Shown here: positions 27,317 through 37,034 of the stretch, piece by piece
Layout: the number at the start of each line of letters is the position of its first letter
Position numbering within the stretch: position 1 is the stretch's first letter
Assembly: GCA_903882805.1 (NCBI GenBank)
Contig: CAIRYK010000070.1
Location: 1 to 64,000, forward strand
Direction of reading: 5' to 3'
Length of the DNA stretch: 64,000 bases
DNA from: an uncultured Bacteroidota bacterium
GTDB taxonomy: Bacteria; Bacteroidota; Bacteroidia; Chitinophagales; Chitinophagaceae
Translations under genes and position numbers: made by a program
Notes under the pieces: generated by a model
Database searches by the model: none
Seen by the model: the letters and a program-made list of their open reading frames with translations, nothing else
Told to the model about the DNA's origin: nothing

Positions 27317-28927
27317 TTAACGTACTCTTCTTGAGCTAACTTTATTTGTTCTGTTACCTACCAGTTTCTTCTTACGTGTCATAACTGGGCGATACAATAC
27401 TTCCGGCGCCATCAACACGCACCTGAACCCAATGTAGCAACGAGCAACATTGTCAAGTTCCAAATCTCTGTAATATGGACTCAATGATTTGGCATTACTC
27501 ATAAATGAACCTCCACGCACTACTTTTCTACGCATCGCATCTGCGTCAGTACTATCCGCATCATACTGCAAAGCAGGGTTAAGATCCGACACAAATGAGA
27601 AAGTAGAAGGGCTGTAAGCATCAATCATCCACTCAGATACGTTTCCATCCATGTTGTACAATCCGAATTCGTTTGGAGCAAATGCCATTACAGGCAGTGT
27701 CAGCGCAGATCCGTCTTCCCAATAATCTCCTTCATCCTGTTTGAAGTTTGAAAGCAGACCTTTATCGTCTCTATGTATTGGTGTACTGTCTTGAACAACC
27801 GGAATGTCTGATTTTACTTTACTGTTCAAATCTGCAAGCTTTTTGTTTTGCTTATCCATTACAGCTTGTGTTTTGGCAGCAACAAATGAATCGCTCTTTT
27901 GAGTAACCGTACTGTCTACAACTATCCCAGTTGAATCTGCAGCTGTGGTGTCTGTGTTACTTGCTATCATATCGAAATAACCCGAAGCCGCATATACCCA
28001 TTGTGCTTCAGAAGGAAGCGAATAAGTAAGATGGTAATACTTCATAAACTCAGGCATATTTACATAATCGCTTGCAGTAATACTACGCCAATATGCAAAT
28101 GCTCTTGCTTGCTTCCAGCTTACACCTACTACTGGATAGTCGTCGTACGGTGTTATCTTAAAATAGTTTTCAACAAGTAGTTCTGTTTGCGAGTTTGTAA
28201 GATCTTCCGCCCATACTTTCTCGTCTGGGTAAATGTTGATTGCTTCAGTTACGAACTGTCTTGTTTTTACCTTTGGATTGGTACTGTTTACCGCTCTCAA
28301 ATAAGTAAAAGCAAAAACATAAGCGTCTCTCTTAATGTCGCCGTTCTCGTCAAGCATAGGCTTGATTTTGTTTTGAACATCTTCGTCTTTGCTCTCGAAA
28401 ATCTTTTTATGATTGACTTTAGACCAGTCGATGCGCTTCTTCATTACTGAATCACTACCCTTAGACGTGTCAACGCCTTTTGCGATCATAGTTGTTCTAA
28501 CTGTGTCAATTTTAGTAGTGTCGGTAGATACTTTATTCTCATCACCTGGCTTACCTTCGCCCTTAGGCTTGTCTGCAAGGAAATATTTTTCGTCTTTAAT
28601 GTATTTAACAACTGCGATTGAGTCCGCAACCCATTCAGTAAAATTGCGATACTGTTGATTGGTAATTTCAGTTTTGTCAATAAAGAAAGAAGTTAAACTC
28701 ACTTTCTTGTTACTGCTTGTGTCAGTCGTAGATTGATTATACTTGATAACCGTGCTACCGCCTCTAATATAGACCATACCTGGAGGCGCATTTAATGTCG
28801 CATGATTGTATGGCAATACAGGTCGGGTGCGCGACTTCTTTCTTAAATCCTGGCCTTCGCAATACATGGTGGTTGATACTGCGGCAACAAAGACGAGAAG
28901 TGTTTTCAAGGTTTTAACTACTGGCAT
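27317..28927 (-). CDS. gldK: Gliding motility / T9SS protein GldK (PorK), FGE-sulfatase-like
   Basis: GldK is the outer-membrane-associated ring protein of T9SS. The 536-residue protein contains a formylglycine-generating-enzyme-like fold: PPGMVYIRGGSTV, FFIDKTEITNQQYRNFTEWV, GVSWKQARAFAYW, NMDGNVSEWMIDAY and KVVRGGSF near the end. GldK is usually a lipoprotein; here Cys23 lies in TTMYCEGQ, which is a poor lipobox, so it may be cut by signal peptidase I. Long low-complexity insertions (residues ~330-400) separate the conserved blocks. It is first gene of the gldKLMN operon. Confidence 0.93.
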   Translation of the reverse strand: MPVVKTLKTLLVFVAAVSTTMYCEGQDLRKKSRTRPVLPYNHATLNAPPGMVYIRGGSTVIKYNQSTTDTSSNKKVSLTSFFIDKTEITNQQYRNFTEWVADSIAVVKYIKDEKYFLADKPKGEGKPGDENKVSTDTTKIDTVRTTMIAKGVDTSKGSDSVMKKRIDWSKVNHKKIFESKDEDVQNKIKPMLDENGDIKRDAYVFAFTYLRAVNSTNPKVKTRQFVTEAINIYPDEKVWAEDLTNSQTELLVENYFKITPYDDYPVVGVSWKQARAFAYWRSITASDYVNMPEFMKYYHLTYSLPSEAQWVYAASGYFDMIASNTDTTAADSTGIVVDSTVTQKSDSFVAAKTQAVMDKQNKKLADLNSKVKSDIPVVQDSTPIHRDDKGLLSNFKQDEGDYWEDGSALTLPVMAFAPNEFGLYNMDGNVSEWMIDAYSPSTFSFVSDLNPALQYDADSTDADAMRRKVVRGGSFMSNAKSLSPYYRDLELDNVARCYIGFRCVLMAPEVLYRPVMTRKKKLVGNRTNKVSSRRVR

Positions 28928-28947
28928 GTCTTACTTTTTTTTTATTT

Positions 28948-28980
28948 CAAAAATAATTTTTCAAAAGTTCTACTAAACAA
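28948..28980 (-). promoter_or_regulatory. Candidate Bacteroidota promoter of gldKLMN
   Basis: On the minus strand TTG (28980-28978) is followed after 22 nt by TATTTTTG (28955-28948), matching TTG-N19..23-TAnnTTTG. It would start transcription about 15 nt before gldK. A second match (-7 at 29102-29095, 23-nt spacing to TTG at 29128) lies further upstream. Both are in AT-rich DNA. Confidence 0.4.
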
Positions 28981-29529
28981 GGTCTGGTTATATTGATTTT
29001 CAAATATTCACTACACAAAAACAGCGGAAGCATAGGGATATATTAATATTAAGCCCCTCTCACTACCCCTGCACTCACAAATTCACATAAAAAACAAATA
29101 TAGCAAAACTCAATTTAGTCGTCTGCAATTACTTCTTAATGTTATTTTTTCGCTCAAAGATAACTAAGTTATTCAAAAAGCAAAAAATATTTCGCAAAAT
29201 CAGCCCAAATCCAATAAAGTATTGAATTACGCCTATTTAAATACGCATCATTTAGCTCGCAACTTTAATACAACCTACTTCACACGCAAATGTACGTTTT
29301 GGAAACATGTACACGCCATTAACTTTTCGTTACCATCACTAATAAGCCACTATTAAAATAGAGATAGCTACTTTTGAGCCCAATCGAAGGACAAAAAAAG
29401 TCGCTGATAGAATTGTTGCGCAAATATCGTTACATTATAGTTATAGAACAAACTAAACTCGGGTATTTTTGTAACAAGTTTTTCACAAGTGCAGTTTTAG
29501 TAATACAAATACGAAGATTATTAGCCAAT
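28981..29529. other. Long AT-rich region between pfkA and gldK
   Basis: About 550 bp with no supported ORF, tRNA or hairpin. It contains a second promoter-like match (29095-29128) and otherwise nothing I can identify. Confidence 0.4.
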
Positions 29530-30501
29530 TTATTCCGATAATACCCTAATCATCTCCAGCATATCTGCATCAATCGTGGAGTTTTGCTTTATAACATTAG
29601 CAAATGGCGTAAAACAAATTTTCCCATTTACTACTCCTGCCATAACCTGTGTATTACCCGACAGCAATGCATTTACAGCAGCATGACCCAACCTGCTTGC
29701 CAGTACCCGGTCGCTAAAAGAAGGAGCCCCTCCTCGCTGAATATGCCCCAATATACACACCCGAACATCCAGCTCTGGAAATCTGCTCGTTATGGCAGAG
29801 CTAACCTCTTTACTACCGCCAAAGTCATCGCCTTCAGCAACCACTATTATATGTACATTCTTTTTTCGTCTTTCGTCTCTATCTATGCGACTAAGCACTT
29901 CATCAATATTGGTTATTTGTTCGGGAATCAAGATATCTTCCGCGCCGCATGCTATTCCGCTATTTAGCGCTATATACCCTGCATCGCGGCCCATAACCTC
30001 TACAATAAACAATCTGTCGTGCGCCTCAGCCGTATCTCGTATTTTATCAATAGCCTCCACTGCAGTATTTACTGCGGTATCAAAACCTATCGTAAAATCG
30101 GTACCAGATAAATCTTTATCTATTGTTCCTGGCAAACCAACAGCCGGTATGGTAAACTGTTCAAAAAACTTTACCGCCCCTCTGAAGGTTCCATCCCCTC
30201 CTATTAGCACAAGCCCCTCTATGTCATGTTTCATTAGTTGCCTGTAGGCCTCTTGCCTACCCTCTTCAGTCATAAATGCTTTACTCCTTGCTGTCTTCAA
30301 AATAGTTCCGCCCCTCTGAATAATGTTAGATACATCCGTGGTTTGCATCTTATATATGTCACCCTCTATCATTCCTTGATATCCTCGCTTAATACCATAC
30401 ACATTTATGTTGTTATACAAACATGTACGCACCACAGATCTGATTGCTGCATTCATACCAGGACTGTCTCCACCCGATGTCATTACTCCTATTTTCTTCA
30501 T
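29530..30501 (-). CDS. pfkA: 6-phosphofructokinase
   Basis: PfkA phosphorylates fructose 6-phosphate with ATP in glycolysis. The 323-residue protein has the ATP-binding VMTSGGDSPGMNAAIRS, the substrate loop GLPGTIDKDLSGTDFTIGFD with the catalytic Asp, GGDGTFRGAVKF, and EVMGRDAGYIAL. The second Asp-rich loop region agrees with an ATP-dependent enzyme: Gly-Gly-Asp-Gly rather than GGDD favours ATP over pyrophosphate. ATG 30501 is preferred to the upstream in-frame codon at 30546 because MKKIGVMTSGGD is the family N-terminus. Length is normal. Confidence 0.95.
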   Translation of the reverse strand: MKKIGVMTSGGDSPGMNAAIRSVVRTCLYNNINVYGIKRGYQGMIEGDIYKMQTTDVSNIIQRGGTILKTARSKAFMTEEGRQEAYRQLMKHDIEGLVLIGGDGTFRGAVKFFEQFTIPAVGLPGTIDKDLSGTDFTIGFDTAVNTAVEAIDKIRDTAEAHDRLFIVEVMGRDAGYIALNSGIACGAEDILIPEQITNIDEVLSRIDRDERRKKNVHIIVVAEGDDFGGSKEVSSAITSRFPELDVRVCILGHIQRGGAPSFSDRVLASRLGHAAVNALLSGNTQVMAGVVNGKICFTPFANVIKQNSTIDADMLEMIRVLSE

Positions 30502-30687
30502 GATCAACTCAATTAAATTTCCTCTATTAAAATTATAAAAAACCATGGATTTTACGCACAGTTAACTGTAAATACTATATCTCTACAACTTTCCTTACTC
30601 GGTATCCTATTCTTTTGCTTAAACCTATCTTTATCCAATACAAAAGTTAAAATACTGGCCACATTCGCATATAGGCGTTAAATAAAC

Positions 30688-30695
30688 TATTTTTG
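30688..30695 (+). promoter_or_regulatory. -7 element of the SurA-like gene
   Basis: TATTTTTG matches TAnnTTTG, 34 nt before the ATG at 30730. No clear TTG at -33. Confidence 0.35.
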
Positions 30696-30729
30696 TCGCT
30701 TACTCAATTTCACATTCTCATTTTACATC

Positions 30730-32121
30730 ATGAGTTTCGATAAAAAGATCACTACAAACGGTTTTGTGCGGATAGGTCTGTTGCTATTTGCCTTGGCAGC
30801 CAACTATGCAGTATCGGCACAAGAAAGCGCAGATAAAATAATTGCTGTAGTTGGGCGTAGCCGCATCATTCTTCAGTCCGATCTCGGTATTCAGTTTGCA
30901 CAAGCTAAACAGCAAAACCCTAGTATCACCGAAAACGATATGTGCCAGCTATTGCAACAAATGATTCTGCAGAAAATGCTTATGGAACAGGCCGAGCGCG
31001 ATAGTGTATTGGTAGGAGATGAAGAGGTTGATGCGCAACTTGAAAATAGAATTCGTTATTTTACTTCTTTGTATGGCTCTAAGGAAAAGCTGGAACAGGT
31101 GTCTGGTAAAACTATTTATCAACTAAAAGAAGAATACCGCGATGTAATAAAAGAGCAAATGGTAGCCGAAAAACTACAGGGAACCATTCTGGAGAATTCT
31201 AAGATAACTCCTGCTGAAGTTGGCGCCTTTTATAAAAAAATACCTGTAGATAGCCTGCCTTTTTTCCCGGCGACAGTCGAAGTGGGTCAGATAGTGATAG
31301 ATCCGCCTATCAGCGAAGATATGAAAGACTACGCCAAAGATCGTTTGGATAAAATAAGGACAAGCATTGTAAAAGATGGTCGCAATTTCGAAACAGAAGC
31401 TGCAATTAATAGTGAAGACCCGGGTAGCCGCGACAATGGTGGACGAATAGATGGTATAACACGCACCGGCGCCTGGGCGCCAGAGTTTATTGCGGCTACT
31501 TTCAAATTACAACCAGGTGAAGTCTCTCCGGTTTTCAAAACGAAATTTGGTTACCACATAGTGCAAATGATATCGCGGAAGGGCGACGAAGCGGACGTAA
31601 GACACATACTCATTAAGCCAAATGTAACCACCGCAGATTTCAAAAAAGCAATGACTACTTTAGATAGTATACGCAATTTGCTTACATCTGGCAAAATGAC
31701 TTTTCAGGAGGCGGTTGGTAAGTTCTCTACAGATGAAGCAGCAAAAAGAACTGGCGGAATGGTTACAGATATGCAAACCGGAACTTCTGAACTGGATATG
31801 ACCAAACTGGATCCGGGTATGGTATTACTGCTCGATAGCATGAAACAGGGTGACTTCTCTGCACCGCATATTTTCATCAATGATGCCCGCGACAAGTCTT
31901 GCCGTATTGTCTACCTGCGCAACCGTACATCGCCACATAAAGCAAACCTTAAAGATGATTATGGCAGAATTCAGGAAGTAGCCATGTCGCAAAAAAAACA
32001 ACAGAAAATGCAGGAATGGATAAAAGACAGACTTCCTACGTTTTACTTAAAAATTGCGCCTGAATACCAGACCTGCGCAGCTATTAAAGCATGGGGTGTA
32101 AGCGCCGATGCGGGCAAATAG
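30730..32121 (+). CDS. SurA-like periplasmic peptidyl-prolyl isomerase/chaperone
   Basis: This 463-residue periplasmic chaperone has a signal peptide ending AVSAQ. A SurA N-terminal helical domain (DKIIAVVGRSRIILQSDLGI to about residue 160) is followed by two parvulin (PpiC) domains. The first (~175-280) has the signature NGGRIDGITR and FGYHIVQMI. The second (~285-390) has ADVRHILIKP and RTGGMVTDMQTG. It should help fold outer-membrane barrels such as the TonB receptors here. It faces convergent nnrDE across a perfect hairpin. Confidence 0.9.
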   Translation: MSFDKKITTNGFVRIGLLLFALAANYAVSAQESADKIIAVVGRSRIILQSDLGIQFAQAKQQNPSITENDMCQLLQQMILQKMLMEQAERDSVLVGDEEVDAQLENRIRYFTSLYGSKEKLEQVSGKTIYQLKEEYRDVIKEQMVAEKLQGTILENSKITPAEVGAFYKKIPVDSLPFFPATVEVGQIVIDPPISEDMKDYAKDRLDKIRTSIVKDGRNFETEAAINSEDPGSRDNGGRIDGITRTGAWAPEFIAATFKLQPGEVSPVFKTKFGYHIVQMISRKGDEADVRHILIKPNVTTADFKKAMTTLDSIRNLLTSGKMTFQEAVGKFSTDEAAKRTGGMVTDMQTGTSELDMTKLDPGMVLLLDSMKQGDFSAPHIFINDARDKSCRIVYLRNRTSPHKANLKDDYGRIQEVAMSQKKQQKMQEWIKDRLPTFYLKIAPEYQTCAAIKAWGVSADAGK

Positions 32122-32139
32122 CGTATTTACAACACATAA

Positions 32140-32190
32140 GGTATAATATTAGAATGCCCAGGTTGCTCCGGGGCATTCTAATATTATACC
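32140..32190. terminator. Bidirectional terminator with a perfect 20-bp stem
   Basis: GGTATAATATTAGAATGCCC (32140-32159) is repeated as an exact inverted copy at 32171-32190 around an 11-nt loop. It separates the convergent SurA-like gene and nnrDE. A TTTTTT tract follows on the plus strand. The stem is longer and more AT-rich at its base than other terminators in the window. Confidence 0.8.
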
Positions 32191-32200
32191 AGTTTTTTGA

Positions 32201-33712
32201 TTATAACGATTTTTTGATTTGCAAATATGCATTACCTAAATTGGCTATAATATCGGTTGCAATCATAGCCTCTTCCGAAAGCCTTTCAGCCGCAAAGTCG
32301 CCTGCAAGGCCATGCAAATATACACCCATTGCGGCCGCTTCATTGCCCTCATAGCCTTGCGCCATCAAACCGGCAATTACACCCGTAAGCACATCGCCAG
32401 CCCCACCTGTAGCCATGCCAGAGTTTCCTGTAGTATTGTACCTGCAATCGCCATCGGCGGTTACAACGGCTGTGTACCTCCCTTTCAATACAATATTTAC
32501 ATTGTACTTCATTGCCTGTATTCGGGTGTTATCTGTTTGAATCATACTATTACCTGTCTCGCCAAATAATCGCTCGTATTCTTTGGGGTGCGGTGTTAAT
32601 ACCGACCCCTTAGGTAATTTCCCCAGCAAGTCGGGCTGCAAAGAAATCAGGTTCAGCGCATCGGCATCTACCACCAGCGGCAATGTGCAGGCCTCCATAA
32701 ATGCTGCAAAGGCCATAGCAGTGCGGTTATCTGTACCCATTCCTGGCCCAATACCTATTGCATCCATCTCCTGCCAACCATCTATTTGATGTAACACACT
32801 CTCTCCGCTTGCTATGCACATAGCTTCAGGCGCTAAAGTTTGAATAGTATGATATCCATATCCCGGCGCCAATACAGTAGCTAACCCAGCTCCCGCTCTT
32901 AATGCGGCTTTAGTACTCATGGCAATTGCGCCCATCTTACCATAGCTTCCTCCTACAAGCATTACATGCCCATAATTACCTTTATGAGAAAATGCCTTCC
33001 TCGGTTTATAAATACCGGCAATTTCCTTTGCGTCAAGAGTCTGGTAATGAGTATGTGTGCCGTTGATAAAAGTAGAACTAAGACCAATATCCAGAATATG
33101 CACATTACCGGTATAATAGCCGCCTTCTGCATGCAAAAAACTACGTTTGTAAAACTGAAAGCTCAGTGTATCGTCTGCTTTCATTATCGTAGCTTCCGTT
33201 TCGGGCAATGTATCAGACGGCAGTCCGCTCGGTATATCTATAGCTATTTTCCGATTGGTGGTCAGATTGATTTTTTTTATAAAATCGGCGCACCAACCAT
33301 TCAATGGTCTGTTTAATCCAGTGCCGAAAAGAGCATCCACTATAACTAGGTGTTGCGGCAATTCTGATATGTAAGTTTCAGGCTGTAATACACTAACGAG
33401 ATTAGTATCAATTGCTTGCAACCTCTGCAGATTTAACGCACAGTCCGGCGATAACTCATTACTTATTTGTAGCAAAAAGGCTTTTACCCCATAACCGCTC
33501 ATGCGCAGCAACCGTGCAATAGCAAGCCCATCGCCCCCATTATTACCTACCCCGCACAACACAACAAAGAGCGTATCTGGTTTAAAGTTACTTTTAATCC
33601 AATCTACGGATACATTGGCAGCACGCTCCATCAGTTCGGTGGAAGTGATACCCAACTCTACAATAGTATATGCATCGCATGCTTTGATCTGAGCAGCAGA
33701 AAATATCTTCAT
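32201..33712 (-). CDS. nnrD: Bifunctional NAD(P)HX epimerase/dehydratase
   Basis: This 503-residue repair enzyme restores hydrated NADH and NADPH. The N-terminal YjeF/NnrE epimerase (1-215) shows MERAANVSVDW and CGVGNNGGDGLAIARLL. The C-terminal NnrD ADP/ATP-dependent dehydratase (225-503) shows GNYGHVMLVGGSYGKMGA, GIGPGMGTD, VLTPHPKEYERLFG and the ATP-site GGAGDVLTGVIAG. ATG 33712 is chosen over a TTG two codons upstream. Domain order and length match the fused bacterial form. Confidence 0.95.
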   Translation of the reverse strand: MKIFSAAQIKACDAYTIVELGITSTELMERAANVSVDWIKSNFKPDTLFVVLCGVGNNGGDGLAIARLLRMSGYGVKAFLLQISNELSPDCALNLQRLQAIDTNLVSVLQPETYISELPQHLVIVDALFGTGLNRPLNGWCADFIKKINLTTNRKIAIDIPSGLPSDTLPETEATIMKADDTLSFQFYKRSFLHAEGGYYTGNVHILDIGLSSTFINGTHTHYQTLDAKEIAGIYKPRKAFSHKGNYGHVMLVGGSYGKMGAIAMSTKAALRAGAGLATVLAPGYGYHTIQTLAPEAMCIASGESVLHQIDGWQEMDAIGIGPGMGTDNRTAMAFAAFMEACTLPLVVDADALNLISLQPDLLGKLPKGSVLTPHPKEYERLFGETGNSMIQTDNTRIQAMKYNVNIVLKGRYTAVVTADGDCRYNTTGNSGMATGGAGDVLTGVIAGLMAQGYEGNEAAAMGVYLHGLAGDFAAERLSEEAMIATDIIANLGNAYLQIKKSL

Positions 33713-33781
33713 AATCAATTGTCTTAATCAATAAACAATTAGCCTAAAAATGCTAATAATAAAATAGTACCCAGACATAAG

Positions 33782-36166
33782 CTATCTGATAATAACTTTC
33801 TGAACTGGCAATAATACTCCATTTAAACCGACCTTTAGATAATACACACCGGTAGAAAGTTGCCGAATATCTATTGTTTGCAATGGCTTATCGATTTCCG
33901 CCTTTTTCACTTCCCGCCCGGTTGCATCATACAATACTGCATGTAGCGGCTGCGAAAAATCAGCTCCTTCTATAGCTACTTGCAATTCGTTAACCGCGGG
34001 ATTCGGATAAACGCTCAAAAAGACTTTAACTGGCAATACAGATTTAACATACGATGGCGTATCCTGAACAGATCTGATTTGCATATCATCGACATAGAAA
34101 CCCTCGTAGTTAATATTGTTATCTGCGGCCAAAACAAACCTGATATCTACACGCTGCCCAACATATGCCGATAGATCTATTTGCTCCTGTACCCATGTAG
34201 GTTGCTGCCCGTCATATATCGGCTCCTCATACAATTGATACAAACTACCAGGCTTGGTGTATTTACCGCACAAAGCAGACCAAATGCCAGAACCTGCTAC
34301 CGAAGCCATTACTGCCACATAGTCGAGGTGTGACTCAATTCCCCATTTGGCAAAAAAATTGAGATATGCTCTTGTGGAATAGGTAAGATCAATAGGCCGA
34401 CTGGTAGTGATGCTTACCGTTGTTCCATCCAAATATGGAGGACGACCTGTAGCGCTTGTTAACAAACATGATGGCGCAGTATAGTAGCTAGAGGTGCATA
34501 CACCCCATCCACTATTGGTCCAGTCGGTAAGCGAATTCGTTGATTCGTTGGTAATGTTGTACCGCTTGCCAAAGTAAAATTGCACCGTATCCCGAGTATA
34601 GTAGTGCCCATTGTAAACCAGTAACACATATTTTATCAACTGCCCGTTTGGCGTTCCAGACGCTATGGTATAACCAACCGAATCTGCAACTTCTGTAGCC
34701 ATAGTGAGGCCGGTATAAACTTTAGTTGCAGATGATACTGACAACCAACTATCAAGCGGAATTACCGACACTGTAAAAGTACCTGTATCAGGAAAACCAA
34801 GTCGTTGTAACTTGTAATGCAGATAGCCGGACCCGGCAACAATTATTTTCTGATCCATTCCCTGAATACGAGCAAAGGGCAATAGTAGCGACGCCGCGTC
34901 TACATTGGATTGCAGATTACGCTGACAATCAGGTATGATATTTTCAATTGGTGTATAAAACCCAAACTGATTGTCGCCAATCTCTGGCGTAAATGCAAAA
35001 ACCTTTGGCTTTGCGCTTACATCGCCATACATCCAATCGTTGGAATCACCATTGGTTATGTAATTCAATGTTTGATCGCAAGTGCCGTATCGGTAATGAT
35101 TATCTTTGGTAAGGAATGACCCGTATGCCTGAAACTGGGCCGAGTCGGGGGTCTGATAAGAGGGTATGTATCCCCAAGGGTAAAGAAGATCATTGTTGTA
35201 GGTGTGATAATTGAGCGTAATTTTAAAGCGATGCTGCTCTGTAAACCACTTAATAGCTTTTGTCTCCGGTTCTGAAAAACCTGAGGCTCCACGATAAGTT
35301 TCGCTCATGGTTGTTGGGCTCGACCCAACATCGTCATAACCAAAACTATACCCATAATTACGATTCAGATCTACCCCATATGTACCATCGCCATTATCAC
35401 GACGGTTTTTTCGCCACATGCCGCCTCCGCCCGGGAAACCAGCAATGTTGTACAAATATCCATCCGGATTAAGACATGGAATAAAATAAAGCTCCGTATT
35501 GTCAATTATTGTCTTTATACGAGGATCGGTAGCATAATGCTCCAACAAATACCACAAATAAAATATATTTGAAGAGATACTCCCCGGTTCACGTGCATGA
35601 TGTAGCGATGTAACCAGCATTTGCGGCTTGCCCGGTTGATCAACGCCGGGATTATTAGAAACCCTTAACCAATAAATTGGCCGCCCCTCAATTGTATGAA
35701 ATGTATCTATTGGCTGATAAGCGCTAATAAGTGCTGGGTATAATGACCGCATCGAATCGAGTATAGACAGCATTTCGGTGTATGTAAAATATCCACCATA
35801 GTTACCTAAATGAAAATGAGCGGGAACATCAGGTAACGCAATTGTATTGCAATCTGTTCCTGTAGTAATTTTCCCTGCCGGTTTGGTAGAGTTTTGCGCG
35901 GCGTAGTAGGCAGAAACATCAGCAATTATTATTTCTACTTTGTAACCCGACTGCCGTGCTTTACTAATTTCCCAATCCGAAAAGTCAGATATAAAGTAAG
36001 TATCTTTCTTGTATTCTCCATGGTCTACCGCTAAACCAAGCGAAGCAAGCTGTCTTAAATTGTGTTGCTCATCGCTTAAAATAATTTTCGCCCTCGAATA
36101 TAGAGATTGCCCATTAGCTAAAGATGCTATAAATACTAACGCTATAAACAAAACAGTCCTCTTCAT
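33782..36166 (-). CDS. T9SS-exported M14 zinc carboxypeptidase
   Basis: This 794-residue secreted metallopeptidase starts at ATG 36166 (signal peptide MKRTVLFIALVFIASLANGQ). A propeptide-like region is followed by the M14 catalytic domain (~115-430). Zinc ligands are His190 and Glu193 in HHAREP and the later His in LNYHTYNND; the substrate-binding Arg and Asn lie in GVDLNRNYGYSF, and the catalytic Glu in FTPEIGD. Ig/jellyroll-like domains follow, with INYEGFYVDDMQIRS typical of MAM-like modules. The C-terminal type A sorting domain (LSVYPNPAVNELQV to the end) marks it as T9SS cargo. Confidence 0.92.
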   Translation of the reverse strand: MKRTVLFIALVFIASLANGQSLYSRAKIILSDEQHNLRQLASLGLAVDHGEYKKDTYFISDFSDWEISKARQSGYKVEIIIADVSAYYAAQNSTKPAGKITTGTDCNTIALPDVPAHFHLGNYGGYFTYTEMLSILDSMRSLYPALISAYQPIDTFHTIEGRPIYWLRVSNNPGVDQPGKPQMLVTSLHHAREPGSISSNIFYLWYLLEHYATDPRIKTIIDNTELYFIPCLNPDGYLYNIAGFPGGGGMWRKNRRDNGDGTYGVDLNRNYGYSFGYDDVGSSPTTMSETYRGASGFSEPETKAIKWFTEQHRFKITLNYHTYNNDLLYPWGYIPSYQTPDSAQFQAYGSFLTKDNHYRYGTCDQTLNYITNGDSNDWMYGDVSAKPKVFAFTPEIGDNQFGFYTPIENIIPDCQRNLQSNVDAASLLLPFARIQGMDQKIIVAGSGYLHYKLQRLGFPDTGTFTVSVIPLDSWLSVSSATKVYTGLTMATEVADSVGYTIASGTPNGQLIKYVLLVYNGHYYTRDTVQFYFGKRYNITNESTNSLTDWTNSGWGVCTSSYYTAPSCLLTSATGRPPYLDGTTVSITTSRPIDLTYSTRAYLNFFAKWGIESHLDYVAVMASVAGSGIWSALCGKYTKPGSLYQLYEEPIYDGQQPTWVQEQIDLSAYVGQRVDIRFVLAADNNINYEGFYVDDMQIRSVQDTPSYVKSVLPVKVFLSVYPNPAVNELQVAIEGADFSQPLHAVLYDATGREVKKAEIDKPLQTIDIRQLSTGVYYLKVGLNGVLLPVQKVIIR

Positions 36167-36426
36167 ATCGCTTTTTTGTAACCTAAATATAATCAAGCCT
36201 CAGCAATTATAGGTAAATCGTGGGTAAACAAATAATATTGACCTACCAAATTCACTATTCTAAACAAAAACCGGCTAAAGATAGAGAAAGACTATCAACA
36301 GTCTACAAATTCTAATTCTACATTTGCCGCTATAGCCTGAACTAAATAATGCATACTGCTGTGGTAGCGCCAAGTGATAACAAGAAATACCAATTACGCT
36401 ACATTAATCCTGTAATAACATAAAAA

Positions 36427-37017
36427 TTGGAAACAAAATTACTGAATCTGCTACCAGACAATGGCATATTATATAAAATATGCAACTTTATCAATAAAGA
36501 CATAGTTGATGAATACCACAATAATATCCTCCATATTACACCATGGAAACAAGAGCCTATTACTATCTTCGGTAAGAGAGTAATGCAGCCGCGACTTACA
36601 GCCTGGTATGGCGATTCAGGAAAAGAATATAGTTATTCAGGTATAACTATGCAACCATTACCATGGACAGAAGAATTAAAATTAATAAAATCGCATGCAG
36701 AACATCACGCAGGTTGCACATTTAACAGCGCATTGTTGAATTTGTATAGAAATGGCGCTGACAGCATGGGATGGCACAGAGATAATGAAAAGTCTTTGGG
36801 ATACAATCCAGTAATTGCATCAGTTAGCTTAGGAGCCAAGCGACTTTTCAAAGTGCGGCGTTACACCGACAAAAAACAGACAATAAATATAGAATTGAAC
36901 GACAATACGTTGCTGGTAATGGCCGGAAACATGCAAGATGTTTGGGAGCATTCTATTCCAAAAACAACCAAACAAACCGAAGCAAGAATCAATATAACCT
37001 TCAGACAAATAAAATAA
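36427..37017 (+). CDS. alkB: AlkB-like Fe(II)/2-oxoglutarate dioxygenase
   Basis: This 196-residue dioxygenase probably removes alkyl groups from DNA or RNA bases. Iron ligands are His117 and Asp119 (MGWHRDNE) and His175 (DVWEHSIPK). Arg187 in ARINITFR would bind 2-oxoglutarate. The N-terminal LLPDNGILYKI and the substrate-lid PRLTAWYGDSGKEYSYSG are typical of the AlkB homologue 2/3-like bacterial form. Translation most likely begins at TTG 36427; no nearby in-frame ATG gives the conserved N-terminus. It is convergent with the beta-lactamase-fold gene with a 17-bp gap. Confidence 0.9.
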   Translation: METKLLNLLPDNGILYKICNFINKDIVDEYHNNILHITPWKQEPITIFGKRVMQPRLTAWYGDSGKEYSYSGITMQPLPWTEELKLIKSHAEHHAGCTFNSALLNLYRNGADSMGWHRDNEKSLGYNPVIASVSLGAKRLFKVRRYTDKKQTINIELNDNTLLVMAGNMQDVWEHSIPKTTKQTEARINITFRQIK

Positions 37018-37034
37018 AAAAATGCCAGAGTATG

